A stretch of DNA of 64,000 bases from Mucor racemosus (Eukaryota > Mucoromycota > Mucoromycetes > Mucorales > Mucoraceae), in assembly GCA_027405735.1 (NCBI GenBank), contig JAPEHQ010000001.1, forward strand, positions 4,154,001 through 4,218,000. Reading direction: 5' to 3'. The notes under the pieces are model-generated. The model was not told the origin of the DNA. It did no database searches and was given only the letters and a program-made list of their open reading frames with translations. Positions 9,358 to 20,570 of the stretch are shown here, piece by piece. The translations under genes were made by a program, and so were the position numbers. Within the stretch, counting starts at the first letter, position 1. Every line of letters begins with the position of its first letter.

Positions 9358-11598
9358 TCACTTGGAAAACCATTTATTAAAATCTAATTGCATTAATAAT
9401 ACATCTAATTGACCACTAGCTTTAATATCAGGTTGTTGAAACGACGTTAACATGAAGAACTTCTCTGTCAATTCATTGAATTTTTCTTGCATTGAAACAA
9501 CATCTTCCATCCATGAAACTGATGTTGATTTAGTCCATTGGTTCACGATTTCTGCTGCTGTTTTTGCTGTAGTTTTACGTCTTTTATTTGTTCTCCATTG
9601 ACCATCTTGTGATATTCTTTCCATTAAATCACAAAACGTCGAACACATTTTTAGTATATCATGCATTATAGCAACACAATCATTTGATTTCAAGAGACAT
9701 CCTCGCATAGTTTTTTGCAAAAACTGTTCGTGAGCAGCTTGAATTTCTTCAAAATCTAGTTTAGCTTTTGGCTGCCATGATTTCTTTTTTGCTGCTGCTG
9801 AGTCATTTGATGTGCTTGTACTTGAAATCAGTTGTTTATAATGTACATCTATAACTTGAGACTATATAATTCGAGTTTTTGTCAATATCAATCATATCAA
9901 GCTGTCATTTTTATACAATTGTACCTGAATGTGATTCCACATTGTATCCACCCAAAATAGCATTAAGGATCTTGTTCTCCATACAATTCTTTCATAATAT
10001 TCGTTGTTTTCCATTTTCATTGAACCAGCATCTTCTTGATGATATCGAAGCAATTTATACAGATTATTCAATGATATTTGTGTATTCTTGAGACTAATTA
10101 AAAATGACCATAAATGGCTGTAATTCTTCAAATCAGATTTACTGAGGAATAAATCAATTGGCCATTCCAAATCAAACGTGAGGACCATGCGTAAATCGAT
10201 TAGTAGTAGATCAGAAAATGGATATTGCTTTGTTTGTTCATCTTGTAGTAATAGCTTGAATCCTTTCAATTGATCTTCTGCGTCTGTACCAATAGATGCT
10301 TTACCCAGTAAGGCGTTTAATTCTTGATGTCTGAATATGGCAGCAGTTTTACTTGGATTGTTCAAGTTTTTAGTCGCTCCATCACTTCGTTGCAATGATC
10401 TACGACGCCATAATGTACATTCATCAATGAAATTAGATGCTAAATCTCCATAATTCAATAAAAAGACATGTCTAAATGAATCCAGATATCGATGTAATCC
10501 ATGATCTCCAATCAGTACTTGAGTGAATAACCAATCTGCTGTTGATCTTCTAACTTGATTTACAATAGTTTGTAATTGTTGTGGGTATCGAATCCAAGGT
10601 GAAGATATACTCTTTAACTCTTTTGATGGTGATGATGATGCTGATGCTAATGATGATGATGAATGTAATGATAATAGTAATTTTAAATGCTTCTTTTTCA
10701 TGTCCAAAGGTATCATGATTTTATGCAATTGTTGCAAATGTTGATGAGATCTCCTCGTTTCAAAAGGTAATAAAGAATCATCATCATGACGACTTATTGA
10801 CATTGGTAATTTATCCATTTCATTCACTGTCGCTATTGCTTTTCCAACAAATAGTATAGATTCTACTAACGAATAAGATAAGTGCGAAGGAATTCTATCG
10901 TAATCAATCACATAAAGTCGGTTCCATGCTGTTGCTGTTGATGGTCTACCTTCTGATGAATAAGGAACGATAAAAAACTCGTTATCAGGATCAACCCATT
11001 GTCCATATACCATCCAGGCTGTCAATTGCCTGTATAAAACATTATGCAACTGTGCCATCATTTTTTCGATTTCTGTACGGAATTCAAGAATGCCAGTTCT
11101 CGCTTGATCCATTAATAAATCAAATAATCGACAGCCATGATATTTTACGGGATTTCGTTGTAATAGCTGTATAAATTTCCATAAAGCTGGTAAAAGCAAC
11201 TCCCAGCGACTGAGATTTGCAGTTATAAGCGTTAATGGAATGATATCGCCACCAGCTTCATCTTGTTTATTGAGTATACGTTTCTCCATATCTAAAATAT
11301 CATTACGATAATCGATCAATGTAAGTTCTACACAGGTGATAAGGGCTTGAATATATGCACCATGGGGTTTATTGGTATCTTTGGTTGATAATTTCAAGTC
11401 TTTTACAGAGCTTATAAATTGATTTATTTGTAAATAAGTCCAGCCCAACTGTCCTAATCGATTTAGGCACTCGCGTTCTGTAGGATGTAATAAAGGAAAA
11501 TTAAAAGGTATCGCAAAAGTGGAAGTTTCGTTTGGTGGATAAGGTACAAAGACATCTCCTGGATAGCCTAATAATACAAATAATAATTCATGTAGCAT
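9358..11598 (-). CDS. GCP4: Gamma-tubulin complex component 4 (GCP4-type), two exons
   Basis: Exons 11598-9925 and 9861-9358 join in phase 0 across a 63-bp intron (donor CAG|GTACAA, acceptor ATATAG) to give 725 codons. The start MLHELLFVLLGYPGDVF matches the typical GCP4 N-terminus (M-I/L-HELL-x-L-x-GYPG), followed by PLLHPTERECLNRLGQLGW. The GRIP2 region includes HGLHRYLDSFRHVFLLNYGDLASNFIDE and FDLEWPIDLFLS. The second exon carries the helical C-terminal end with AAHEQFL and MQLDFNKWF. GCP4 is a structural subunit of the gamma-tubulin ring complex that nucleates microtubules at spindle pole bodies and other organising centres. Animal GCP4 is about 667 residues, so the length fits. Ser-rich insertions (about residues 310-335) look fungus-specific. 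Confidence 0.87.
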
Positions 11599-11706
11599 TA
11601 TTTATTTTACAAAAAAGAAAAGGTTTGGCGTTTTATTTTTAAATTTTTCATTATAATATTTTATACAAGACTTTAACGGTTATTCAATCATCCGTTAATT
11701 TGGTTT

Positions 11707-13832
11707 TTAAAATGCAGAGGAATTTTGATAATTTGCATTAGTTGTATTAAATATGTTTTGATGCCGTTGTTGTTGTTGCTGTTGTTGTTGTTGCTGTTGT
11801 TGTGTTATAAAAGGATTTGGAGCTGGAAATTGGTTAGATGACTGAGAGCTCATGAATGAATTCAAGGGTGGATTGGGAGTTAAAGGCGGGGTAACAGGTG
11901 AAAATGGATTGTTACTACTGTTTAATCCAGTTGATTGTGGTTGTAATTGATAGGGAGAAGGCTTAACAATGGCTATTTGTTGCTGATGCTGTTGTGGTTG
12001 TGAATTGAAATTGATGCTAGTTAAATTTTCATGTCCATGAGGAGAGCTAATGCTCATAGATCTGAAAGGATTACTGCTTTGACCAACAGTAGCTGATGAA
12101 AATGTAGCGGATCTATTAGGTGAATATGCGACAGAAGATGAAGACGCATATCCTTGAGCATTAATTGTTGCAAATGGTGAATTGAAATTGGTGTTGATAG
12201 GTGATTGAGAGATGAGCGATTGATTCATGGTATTCAAAAATGGATTTTGTACTGGAAGAGAAGGCGCTTGTGGAGATGTAATGATTCTTTGTGAAGAAAA
12301 TGTAGATTGTCTGTTAAGAGTGGAGAATGCGGTATCCATATTTGCTTGTTGAGCAGTGAAAGGATCATTCTGAATTTGAGATTGATTATAACTTTGCTGA
12401 ACAGGTTGTTGCTGTATAAAAGGCTGTTGCTGTTGTTGCACTAATTGTTGTATTGGTTGTTGCATCGGCTGCTGTGTTGGTTGTTGTTGTAAAGATTGCT
12501 GTGGGGCCTGTTGATTCACAGACTGAGATCTTTGAATTGTATCATTTTTGGATACAGGTTTAGCTTGGCCTAAATATCTTACATTTAATCGCGTGTATAT
12601 TATATCTTAAACAAATGAAAACTTACTCTTATTGACTTGTTCAGCTGATCCATCATTCAAATACTCTTCAAGAGCAGTAGCTAGCAAAAGAGGTGCCTGT
12701 TTATTACAAATACATAATTAAAATACTTCATTTCGTTATGAGAAAAATAGACGACTTACATGTTTAATAGGAGGAATACTCATTTGCATATTATTTTCTA
12801 ATTTTCTTGCTTCATTCAAATATGCGATTGTTAATTCTGTTTGTTGAGCAAACGTTTTATATATATTTAAAGCAGTAGTAGCATCTGATTTATTCATCTC
12901 AAAGTAGTGTTCTATTTTAAACATGTTTGGTTTCAAATTCAATAAGCATATGAAATGATGACTTTCTTACCCAAAATGTTGACTACACCTTCATTTACTG
13001 CCTTAAATAATGCCAAAAGATCCTCAATTACCATCTTGTACGCAAACCAAGTGATTTGTGGGTCCTTTTCATCTAAATAGAACTTTTTGGCAAGATTAAT
13101 CACATGAAATATGTCTAGATCAAATTGAATATATTACTTTGCATTTTAAAACCGACTCCATTTGACGTTGTAATGCTGCTGTTTCTTTCAATAAACCATC
13201 CTTAACAAACAAATGACGAAGGCGGCCTTCCTCTTTACTTGATGATTCTGTGACATAATCTCTTTTCAAATGTTTAAAAGCAATGACTCTTTCATCCAAA
13301 TAAGCTCTGTAGAGATAGATATTTTGTACATTGGCAGGTGCTATTCCATAATCATTACTATCAATCAATAACATCAAAAAATTAATATTTGAAAACTTAC
13401 TGTGAGATTTATTTTTAATTCTACTAGCATCCAATACACTAGGATGTTTGATAACAGCGTCAACTACTCGAACACAATTGCCCTCGCGCATTAAATAATG
13501 TATGATGACTAGCACCTTATATGTAATCTGAGGTATCACAAACATACGTCAATATAAACCATAAAACTATGCTTTACTTTTCTCAACAAAAAAAAAAGCA
13601 TTACTTACAATCCAAGAGTGTTCTTTCAATCTCTTTTCGAGATTCATCAAGATGCCATCAATACTTGCTGGATTTTCAAATGTCAAATTCTTTAAAGCTT
13701 TATTGTGAATGTAAAAGGAAAAATTAGATTTATACAACGACAACAAATTTAAACCATAGTCTTACTCAAAAGATGTTTTTCTTTGGGTGGACGATACTCG
13801 AGACGAGTAGCTTTACGAACAGCAGTTTCCAT
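11707..13832 (-). CDS. AP180/CALM-type clathrin adaptor with ANTH domain (eight exons)
   Basis: Exons 13832-13766, 13697-13609, 13527-13401, 13340-13138, 13082-12971, 12911-12760, 12696-12627 and 12569-11707 keep frame to give 560 codons. The ANTH domain fills the N-terminal 290 residues. It starts METAVRKATRLEYRPPKEKH, whose Lys/Arg-rich helix is the usual PtdIns(4,5)P2 contact, then KEHSWIITYKVLVIIHYLMREG and FYLDEKDPQITWFAYKMVIE. The last exon is a disordered Gln-rich tail with several NPF motifs (EH-domain ligands), DPF (AP2 binding), and polyglutamine near its end. Yeast YAP1801/1802 have this plan. The role is linking plasma-membrane lipid to clathrin and Eps15-like scaffolds in endocytosis. 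The third intron uses an acceptor inside an otherwise open frame (13341-13342); the exon joint is chosen by homology and phase. Confidence 0.88.
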
Positions 13833-14549
13833 GATAGTTCAATTAAAATATTTTTATAAATAAAGCAAAAAAGAAAAGGAAGAAAGAAATAAAAACGGAA
13901 AAGACAATGCTTATATAAAACTTGAAGAAAGGAGATTGTCGGGAAAAGTGTTTAACCCAGCTGTAAATGTACGTATCTCTGCTGGCCAATTAAACAATAA
14001 TTTTACATTTAACGGGGCTCTTGAAAATTATGCCTTGTTATTATAATGACTTGGCAGTTCATGTTTGAGAAGATCCAATAGTATAATGATCTCGCTTCAA
14101 GTCAGTTGTAACAAAAGCCAGCCTTATTACTTCCTTGATAGTATATATATATATATATATATATATTCTTGCTTTATAACATATGATTTAGTTGAACTTT
14201 CCTTAAACATTGCATGAAATTAAAGCTTCAAATATCGCTTTAGTTCACGATGAATATAATAATAATTTAGCATTGAACAATATCAAGTTAAAGCTATGCA
14301 ATCATTAAGGCATAATATAAACTAATATATTTCTAATAGTTTTAAAGAGAAATGTATATCAAACATTCTCTAAAGGGTCTGCCAAAATGTGTGCATTTTG
14401 TCAATCTGCAAATGGAATTGGTTTTGACTAGAAATCAACCATACATTCACTATGCAAACTTGAATTTGAAATGGAAACTTGAGATAGCACAAGTTTAATT
14501 ATTTTGCAATTATTCTTCCAAGAATATCTGTATATAGATAATCTATAAA
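13833..14549. other. Upstream region of the AP180-type gene
   Basis: AT-rich intergenic DNA with a purine-rich leader (13860-13900) just before the minus-strand start, and a (TA)n microsatellite at 14142-14166. No other gene is seen. Confidence 0.5.
14142..14166. repeat. (TA)n microsatellite
   Basis: An uninterrupted alternating TA run of about 24 bp. Confidence 0.95.
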
Positions 14550-14713
14550 CAGTATCTTCACCCTGAGACTCAACCAGACTCAAGATATTTTCTATCTGAC
14601 TTTGAAATTAAGCAGTGAAATTGAAAAATTAAAAAGTATTTTTGAGTCACCCGCTTAAAATATTAAAAATACCTTTCGAAATACCTCGTTTCAGTCTCAG
14701 GGTGAAGATACTG
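14550..14713. mobile_element. MITE-like palindromic element with perfect 21-bp terminal inverted repeats
   Basis: The arm at 14550-14570 begins CAGTATCTTCACCC. It is matched without mismatch by its reverse complement at 14693-14713. The 164-bp element has a non-coding AT-rich interior. No clear target duplication flanks the outer ends (TAAA on the left, GGTT on the right). If the true ends lie three bases inward, each end is bounded by a TA dinucleotide. The length and perfect inverted ends suit a non-autonomous DNA transposon, but a simple fold-back duplication is possible. Confidence 0.6.
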
Positions 14714-14994
14714 GGTTTGAGTTGCTTATACTGAAAAATATGCAAGGACAGTAGTAGTATTCACAAGTTTTGACTTGTGAAAAGCCTTTGACATGTTGGC
14801 AATAAGAATCGCACAGTAGTTTGTTTCGGTTCATTTGTATTAATAGCCCTTAAAAACACTATAAATAAAGAAAACTATCTTTTGATTCTCCTGTAGATTT
14901 ACCTGATATATTAGCTACTAAATAATAAATAATCAAAATCTACATACTCGTCATCAATATTTTACTTAAAGCATTATTTTTATACAAAAAAAAC

Positions 14995-15165
14995 ATGAGC
15001 TCCCCACCTCCTACCGAGAATAATATTTATAAAAGAAGTCTTATTGTTGAAGATGAAGAAGAAATCGAAGCAGAAATCGAAAACCAACATGTTCTCATGA
15101 ATGCTGTAGATCAAAACCACCCAACGTTTGTACCTTATACTGAAAGTTTCACTAGGGCATGTACG
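14995..15165 (+). other. Candidate extra 5' exon of the Fanzor-like gene
   Basis: A 57-codon frame starting MSSPPPTENNIYKRSLIVED continues with an acidic Glu-rich stretch and ends at a GTATAA donor at 15166. Its composition is coding-like. Splicing 15165 to the acceptor at 15326-15327 (GTATTAG) keeps frame with the downstream gene and would add 75 residues before the methionine at 15382, 18 of them a hydrophobic stretch. The alternative acceptor at 15281-15282 leads to a stop. This may be the true start of the gene or an unrelated frame. Confidence 0.4.
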
Positions 15166-15381
15166 GTATAATATTAAAACAACAAAGAAGCTTGTATATC
15201 TGCAATTAACCTTTTTTAACAACTTGCGAACTTGACATTCTGCAAAACCAAATAAATCATTTGGATTGATTTGGCCCCACAGCGTGAGCGAGGAAACCCC
15301 GCTGTTGGCCAACATTGAATGTATTAGCATCGACAACATTTGATCTTTCTTTTCTTCTTTGTCTATTGTAATAACATCTCA

Positions 15382-18300
15382 ATGCACACAAAAAGAAAAC
15401 AATTAAATATATACGTTCCTGGCACTACAAGGAGAAATTTACCAGCAACTTTGGAAACACAAACAACTAGTCGTAGAAGAGCAACAACTGATGATGATGA
15501 AGCTTATATGAACTCGTTGAAAACTCAATTTAGATATAGAATCATGAAGCATATCAAAACATGCCATGATGAAAACGAGTCTTTCGATGATTTATACAAA
15601 ACATTGATGCAGTTAAAACAACTTCCAAGAGGTGTGGTCTCGAGCGCTGAACAGAGCATCAATGCACCAGTAAATTCAATTGTAGTGTATCTAAATCGTG
15701 TAACAAGAACAACCAAAAAGAAAAGCATTGAACATTGGAAAGACTATGTAAAAGAAAATTTCGAATCCATCAAAGATTCAGTAACGATACAAGAAGAATC
15801 CACTGCACCTCAAGAAGGCATTGAAGAGCAAGAAGAGCAAGAAGAAGTAGATGAAGAAGAACCGGAAGAAATAGATGATAATGAAGTAGAAGACGACGTA
15901 GCACATAGAACTTGCTCCACATCCTTCTCATCAGTTATTCGAAAGGATTTGCCACAAAATTGTCGATCAACATTCATTGGTACTATCAATAAAACCATTG
16001 AACAAGCTTCAGATTACTTGGCTGATTTCAGCAAGCAAGTAATGAAAATGTTGCTGCTTTTCAAAGACAATCAATTTATCACAAATAGCGGCAATATTCA
16101 ATTAGTGCACCAAGAGGGACAAAGTCTCAATCCAGTGTTACCAGTAGGATATCTACACGAGGATGTGATTGTGCCTAAGCCCTTAAATAGTCAATTCCTG
16201 CAGACTGATAGCCTGAAAGAAGAGTACAATGCATTATTCCAAGAGGCTCACTTTGATCAAATCCATTCAACTTACTTTGGATCAAAAGGAATTAGCAAAT
16301 CCACCCTGAATACGGCACGACTTCATAAAGCAATAGTAAATTTACTTGGGCGTGATGAGGAGAATGTTTACAATGATTTGTCGTCTCACGTTATGAAAAT
16401 GGCAAGAAATGTTTATATCGCCAATTTCATGAATATGTGGGCAGATAATACAATCGTAAACAAAGCATTGAACAGGCTCTTGAATATTCTATTGATTGTC
16501 CATTTATCTCCTGCTCGTGATCAAGAATTCAAGAAAAAACGCGAGGAGCTCAAAGAAAAGAATAAAGGAAAGAATAGACAGCCTCCTAACAACAATTGTG
16601 TCATTCCAGTAAACTCGATGTCACTCATCAACAAAACTTATAATGGACGCAGAAGGCTTTTCGCTGACGAGATTAAAAGAAGGAATCGTTATATCGAGAA
16701 AGGAGGAGATTGGGTTGTTAAGCAATGGAAAGCTAGCTTGTGTCAGCAAAGGCTGAACTCATATGCAGATGTTTTGCAAAGAGAGGTAAGATTGATGAAC
16801 AATCGAATTGAACAAGTATATTAAAAAACCTTCTTCTAGAAACAAAAGCGGCAAGTGAGACGAGAACAGCAACGTCAACAAGAAGAAGAGCAAGGTATCA
16901 AAATGCAAGAAGCGTTGGTAGAAGAAGAGATTCAAGGTGTTGACATGGAAGATATTTTGGTAGAAGAGGACACCTCGCGAAAAAGAATAAACCAGTTAAA
17001 GCAGATAACAAGAGCAGCTCTTTTTGAGGAAAAAACAATTTGCAAAGCATATTTTGTTGGTAAATTGAGCAACATTAGCGACAAAGAAGTGGAGGTCATC
17101 TTGAAGATTATTAAATTTGTAAAGCCATACATGGCATCTAGAGCCACATACCATATCTTTTCACATCAAATTCCCTTTCTCTTGATGGTTAATCAAGTAT
17201 TGCGTTCTGTTGGTTACCATGGGCAAGTGGTGAAATTGTCCCCCATCATCAGGCCTACAAATCTGCACGCGTTATGGATTGATGCTACTACATTACACTC
17301 TTTGTTTTGTGCTCGAAAGCTGGAACATAAGATGGTACTCCATGATTTCGAAGGGAACGTCATTCGTGCGGCTTCAGTTACGTCTCAAAAGGATGCTGTG
17401 TTTAGTAGTTTTTTCGACATAGATCGTCTAAAAACAATATGTGCTGGCTACGGGTTGCAATTTGCCTACCGTATGCATGTACTACCTGGACTTCAGTGTG
17501 TGAGAATCCTTGGTACTAGAAATTACCAAAAGCATAAACAGAAGAATATACAACAACCTCCTGTGACTCAGACATCCACAAGAAGCAATGAGATCAACAG
17601 CAGAATTGCAGCATTGATTGACCAGAAGATCACAATAGAGAAAAGGTTGAAGAACGCTCAAATTACACTTAATAAATATCTACTTGGTTCAGAAAGTGCT
17701 TCCCAACTGAAGAAAAAATGGAATGATGAAAATATAGATAGAGACTCGCTACATAAAGAGATACAAGTGGCCAAGAAAAAGAAGAGACAATTGATTCAAG
17801 AAGAAGTGAAAGCAAAGCAAGAACTGCTCAGTGCCAATAATGACATCTACAAGCAGAGATATGACGCTACCTCCTCTGCTGAAAGAAGACAGATAATACC
17901 AGTCGAGCCCAACAAACCTTGCCATCACAAGGTGGAGGAGTGTATTATTGATCAAAAAGTAGATAAAGACCAACTTGTATTTTCAGGGACAGACAACGGT
18001 ATTATTAATGTCACGGAGACAGTTGCTTTTGGTGTCGATAGGTTGAAATATCATCTTCGTTTGTACAATCGCTTTCAAGTATTACAAGATCAAGGTAATT
18101 TAATGCTCGTTAATATCTTGCTTGTGGCTAATTTTCAATGCACAAATTTTAGAAGACGCTTATATGGAAGAGAAAGAAGACGCTCAGTTGAAGAAATTGC
18201 CCACATCATTCAAGATAAGGAGTGCCGCCCTCCGCCAACATAGTGGTCTTGCTTCTTTTTCGTCTTCACTCAATAGAAGAAAGCGCCTCACAGTCTTAGG

Positions 18301-19003
18301 TCAAAATGTTGCTGATCTTGAAAGCGATCTTTCTGAGTCCAGTATACAGCAATGTGATACAATTGATGAACTGGATGCAACATTCACTCGCCATTCCCAA
18401 GCCAAGTCATGTATTCGTCAATTTTACTTCTCGAGATCGAGTGCTAATAAAAAAAGACGATTAGAATTAACGAAAAATCGATTTTATGATAGACTTGCAT
18501 CAAAGGAACGAAAATTTACGAAAGCATCGTCCCCTATTATGTTTATTGGAGATCGTGGGCATGCAATCAGGTCTCCTATTAAAGAACATTTACGGTTTGG
18601 TGGATATTGGAAAGAACTGAGACATTCTCGATATACGCCTACATTGATCACTAATGAACACAACAGTTCTCAGACCTGCCTTTGGTGTTTCAGCAAATTA
18701 TCACATCCGTATACTGCAAAAGATGGTACAGTCAAGAAGACTAATGGGTCATTCATTTGTTTGAACGATGTCTGCCCAAATAAGTCTGTCGTCATGAGCA
18801 GGGATTGTCTTTCTGCATTAGCGATTGGTCTCGCTGGTGCTGCTCAGCTTATGCTTGGTTACACCTTTCCTTGCTTTGATCCAAAAAACACAACAGCGAA
18901 ACAAGCCATGTTTTCTCAATTAGCTCTGGTATTTTCGGATAGAAAACAGCAGACAAGCTGGCCCTCCGTTGGGGGTAGTACGACGAGAGCTTCGGCTCTT
19001 TGA
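15382..19003 (+). CDS. Fanzor/TnpB-like RNA-guided nuclease homologue (three exons, apparently intact)
   Basis: Exons 15382-16785, 16840-18094 and 18153-19003 join in frame across two short introns (GTAAGA...CTAG and GTAATT...TTAG) to give 1169 codons with no internal stop. The C-terminal third has a TnpB-type RuvC nuclease. RuvC-I is FSGTDNGIINVTE with Asp853. RuvC-II is IMFIGDRGH, without an acidic residue at the usual Glu site apart from Asp1020. Glu1055 lies in TNEHNSSQTC, just before a zinc ribbon C1062-x2-C1065 ... C1089-x4-C1094. RuvC-III is MSRDCLSALAIG with Asp1104. A Glu displaced towards the zinc ribbon is the arrangement reported for Fanzor proteins. The N-terminal 850 residues are mostly helical, with a Glu/Asp-rich stretch near residues 140-170 and a Lys-rich coiled coil near 700-810. 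The size exceeds most TnpB proteins (about 400). Fanzors are eukaryotic, transposon-borne, nuclear, RNA-guided DNA endonucleases; activity of this copy is inferred only. Confidence 0.75.
18960..19003 (+). ncRNA. Candidate structured 3' end (guide-RNA-like) overlapping the nuclease gene
   Basis: The last 15 codons contain two consecutive hairpins. The first is CCTCC/GGGGG around a 3-base loop near 18964-18976. The second is a 5-bp stem AGAGC/GCTCT closed by a TTCG tetraloop (18986-18999), extendable by a G-T pair. The stop codon lies inside the second arm's flank, and a consensus GTAAGT follows at 19005. In TnpB and Fanzor loci the guide RNA is often produced from sequence overlapping the 3' end of the nuclease gene. 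This is a structural hint, not a demonstrated RNA. Confidence 0.35.
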
Positions 19004-19399
19004 GGTAAGTTTATATTCATTAGACATAACTCAATACTAAATGAATTCATTCTTTAATCTTCTAAATTCAAATTCACCTTTGGTAAGTAAAGTCCTTCCA
19101 CATTTGTTACCCAGCCAACTAATCAAATCTCTCTTTCCTTTTTGAACTGCTTAGCTTGCTATACCCTCTCAGTATATACCGTAGTAATAAACGCCACCAT
19201 TACTCAACATTTTCACTCGGATATTGCCCTCGACACATCACATAATGTTAATAAATGCAAAAATTCCTATTTTCACTCATTAATGTTGCTATACTATATA
19301 GTATATACCAATTTAAAAAAGTAATTGATATATATATTGACTCCCAATCTCCCAATCCTTTTCTTTTAAAAGTTTGTGAGATGATAATAAAAACATCAC
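19004..19399. other. Region downstream of the Fanzor-like gene
   Basis: AT-rich. It should contain the right end of the mobile element, if there is one, but I could not recognise terminal repeats or a matching left end. A 60-codon frame at 19142-19324 is not supported. Confidence 0.4.
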
Positions 19400-20570
19400 A
19401 TTGTAGTCTACAGTCTAACTGAGTTCAAAATTCGATTTGCTGCTGCATGCAAAAAAAGATTTAAAAACGATTAAAAAAACAAGTTTCTTTTATAAATCAT
19501 GAACTACAAAGTAAGTCCACCTAGTGTATTAAATACTTTTTGTAAAGTTTTGGATTCTGCATCTATCTAAATAAAAGTTAAACAAATGTTTCACGTTAAA
19601 TTTTGCGTAAAATACAATTGAAATTTTGGAGGTTTTTTGAAGATACGCATCACTTTTTATAAATACATTTCAAATATAAATAATGGATATAATGTAGAAA
19701 ATTATTATCTATCGATCGAGTCATTGATGAACCTCCTATCTGCATTTTTCATAGAGAAAATATGATTTTTGTCAATTATTTTTCAAATTCAGAATTTGGG
19801 ATAAGGGTATATAAGGGAAAAATTGAGGTTAGAAATCATGGTATCTTTTTGTACACATTTTTGAGGATATCTCCACGAAAAATCAATATTTTGAAAAAAC
19901 CTAAGTTGGGTCCAAGAGAGCTCAACGAGCTTGATGATATGAATGCAAAAAAGAATGCTGCTCAATATAACAAATATTTTGAAATCTACTACAAAAATGT
20001 CAAAAAAATGAAAAAAAAATAAAAGTGCTCAGAATTTTTTTATACTTAAATATGTTATAGAGCACTTTAAAACAAGTAAGTTTTATTATTAAAAAGTACT
20101 AGTATAGCTTAATTTTTCTTGAAGATATGAAGCCTCAAAGTTTTCAATTATTAGCAGTGGAATACGCGTAAAAATCTGAAACATTAGCACTGAAAAATTA
20201 ATACCATCTGCAAAAAGTAGGATATTTTCGGATACTTGTTTTTAGATTAAAATTGAACATCTCAAGTACACTGGCATATAATTTTTTCTTGGTATTATTT
20301 AGCGAAAAAACAAGTAGAGGAGAGATGAAAATTGAGGCGAAGTTTTCAAGAAAAAAGCAATAAATTCTATTTGGTTTTGGGTCTTTTGCAAGATATAGAA
20401 TAAGTTTAGTAATGGGTAGCATGATGCAGCCAACTTATATGTATTTAGCAGTGTCTAAGGTATATCTTAAAAAATGTTTAGTATGGATTAGTTGTAGAAA
20501 AGTGTGCATGATCCAATTTTGAAGATTGAAATAATGAAAGTTCAATTTTTCTTAAATTGGTTTTTTGAAT
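19400..20570 (-). repeat. Dispersed repeat, copy C (inverted, without SINE)
   Basis: The reverse complement follows the array unit from its centre to its right side, and continues at 20160-20440 into the part left of the SINE site. At 20141-20155 the sequence runs straight through the site that holds the SINE in the array. Beyond 20440 it follows copy B rather than the array unit. The 86-codon frame common to the family is present on the plus strand at 19762-20022, with two substitutions relative to the array version. Confidence 0.88.

Noticed and set aside
13341..13400. Read-through of the third intron of the AP180-type gene as coding
   Set aside because: The frame is open, but the inserted residues break the ANTH helix pattern, and canonical splice sites with correct phase are present.
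14980..15339. 119-codon minus-strand frame opposite the candidate 5' exon
   Set aside because: No recognisable motif, hydrophobic composition from the complement of Glu/Lys codons; shadow of the plus-strand exon.
15340..15381. Upstream extension of the Fanzor-like frame to 15340
   Set aside because: The codon at 15340 is TTG, not ATG; the first methionine of this frame is at 15382. The extension is used only if the optional 5' exon is real.
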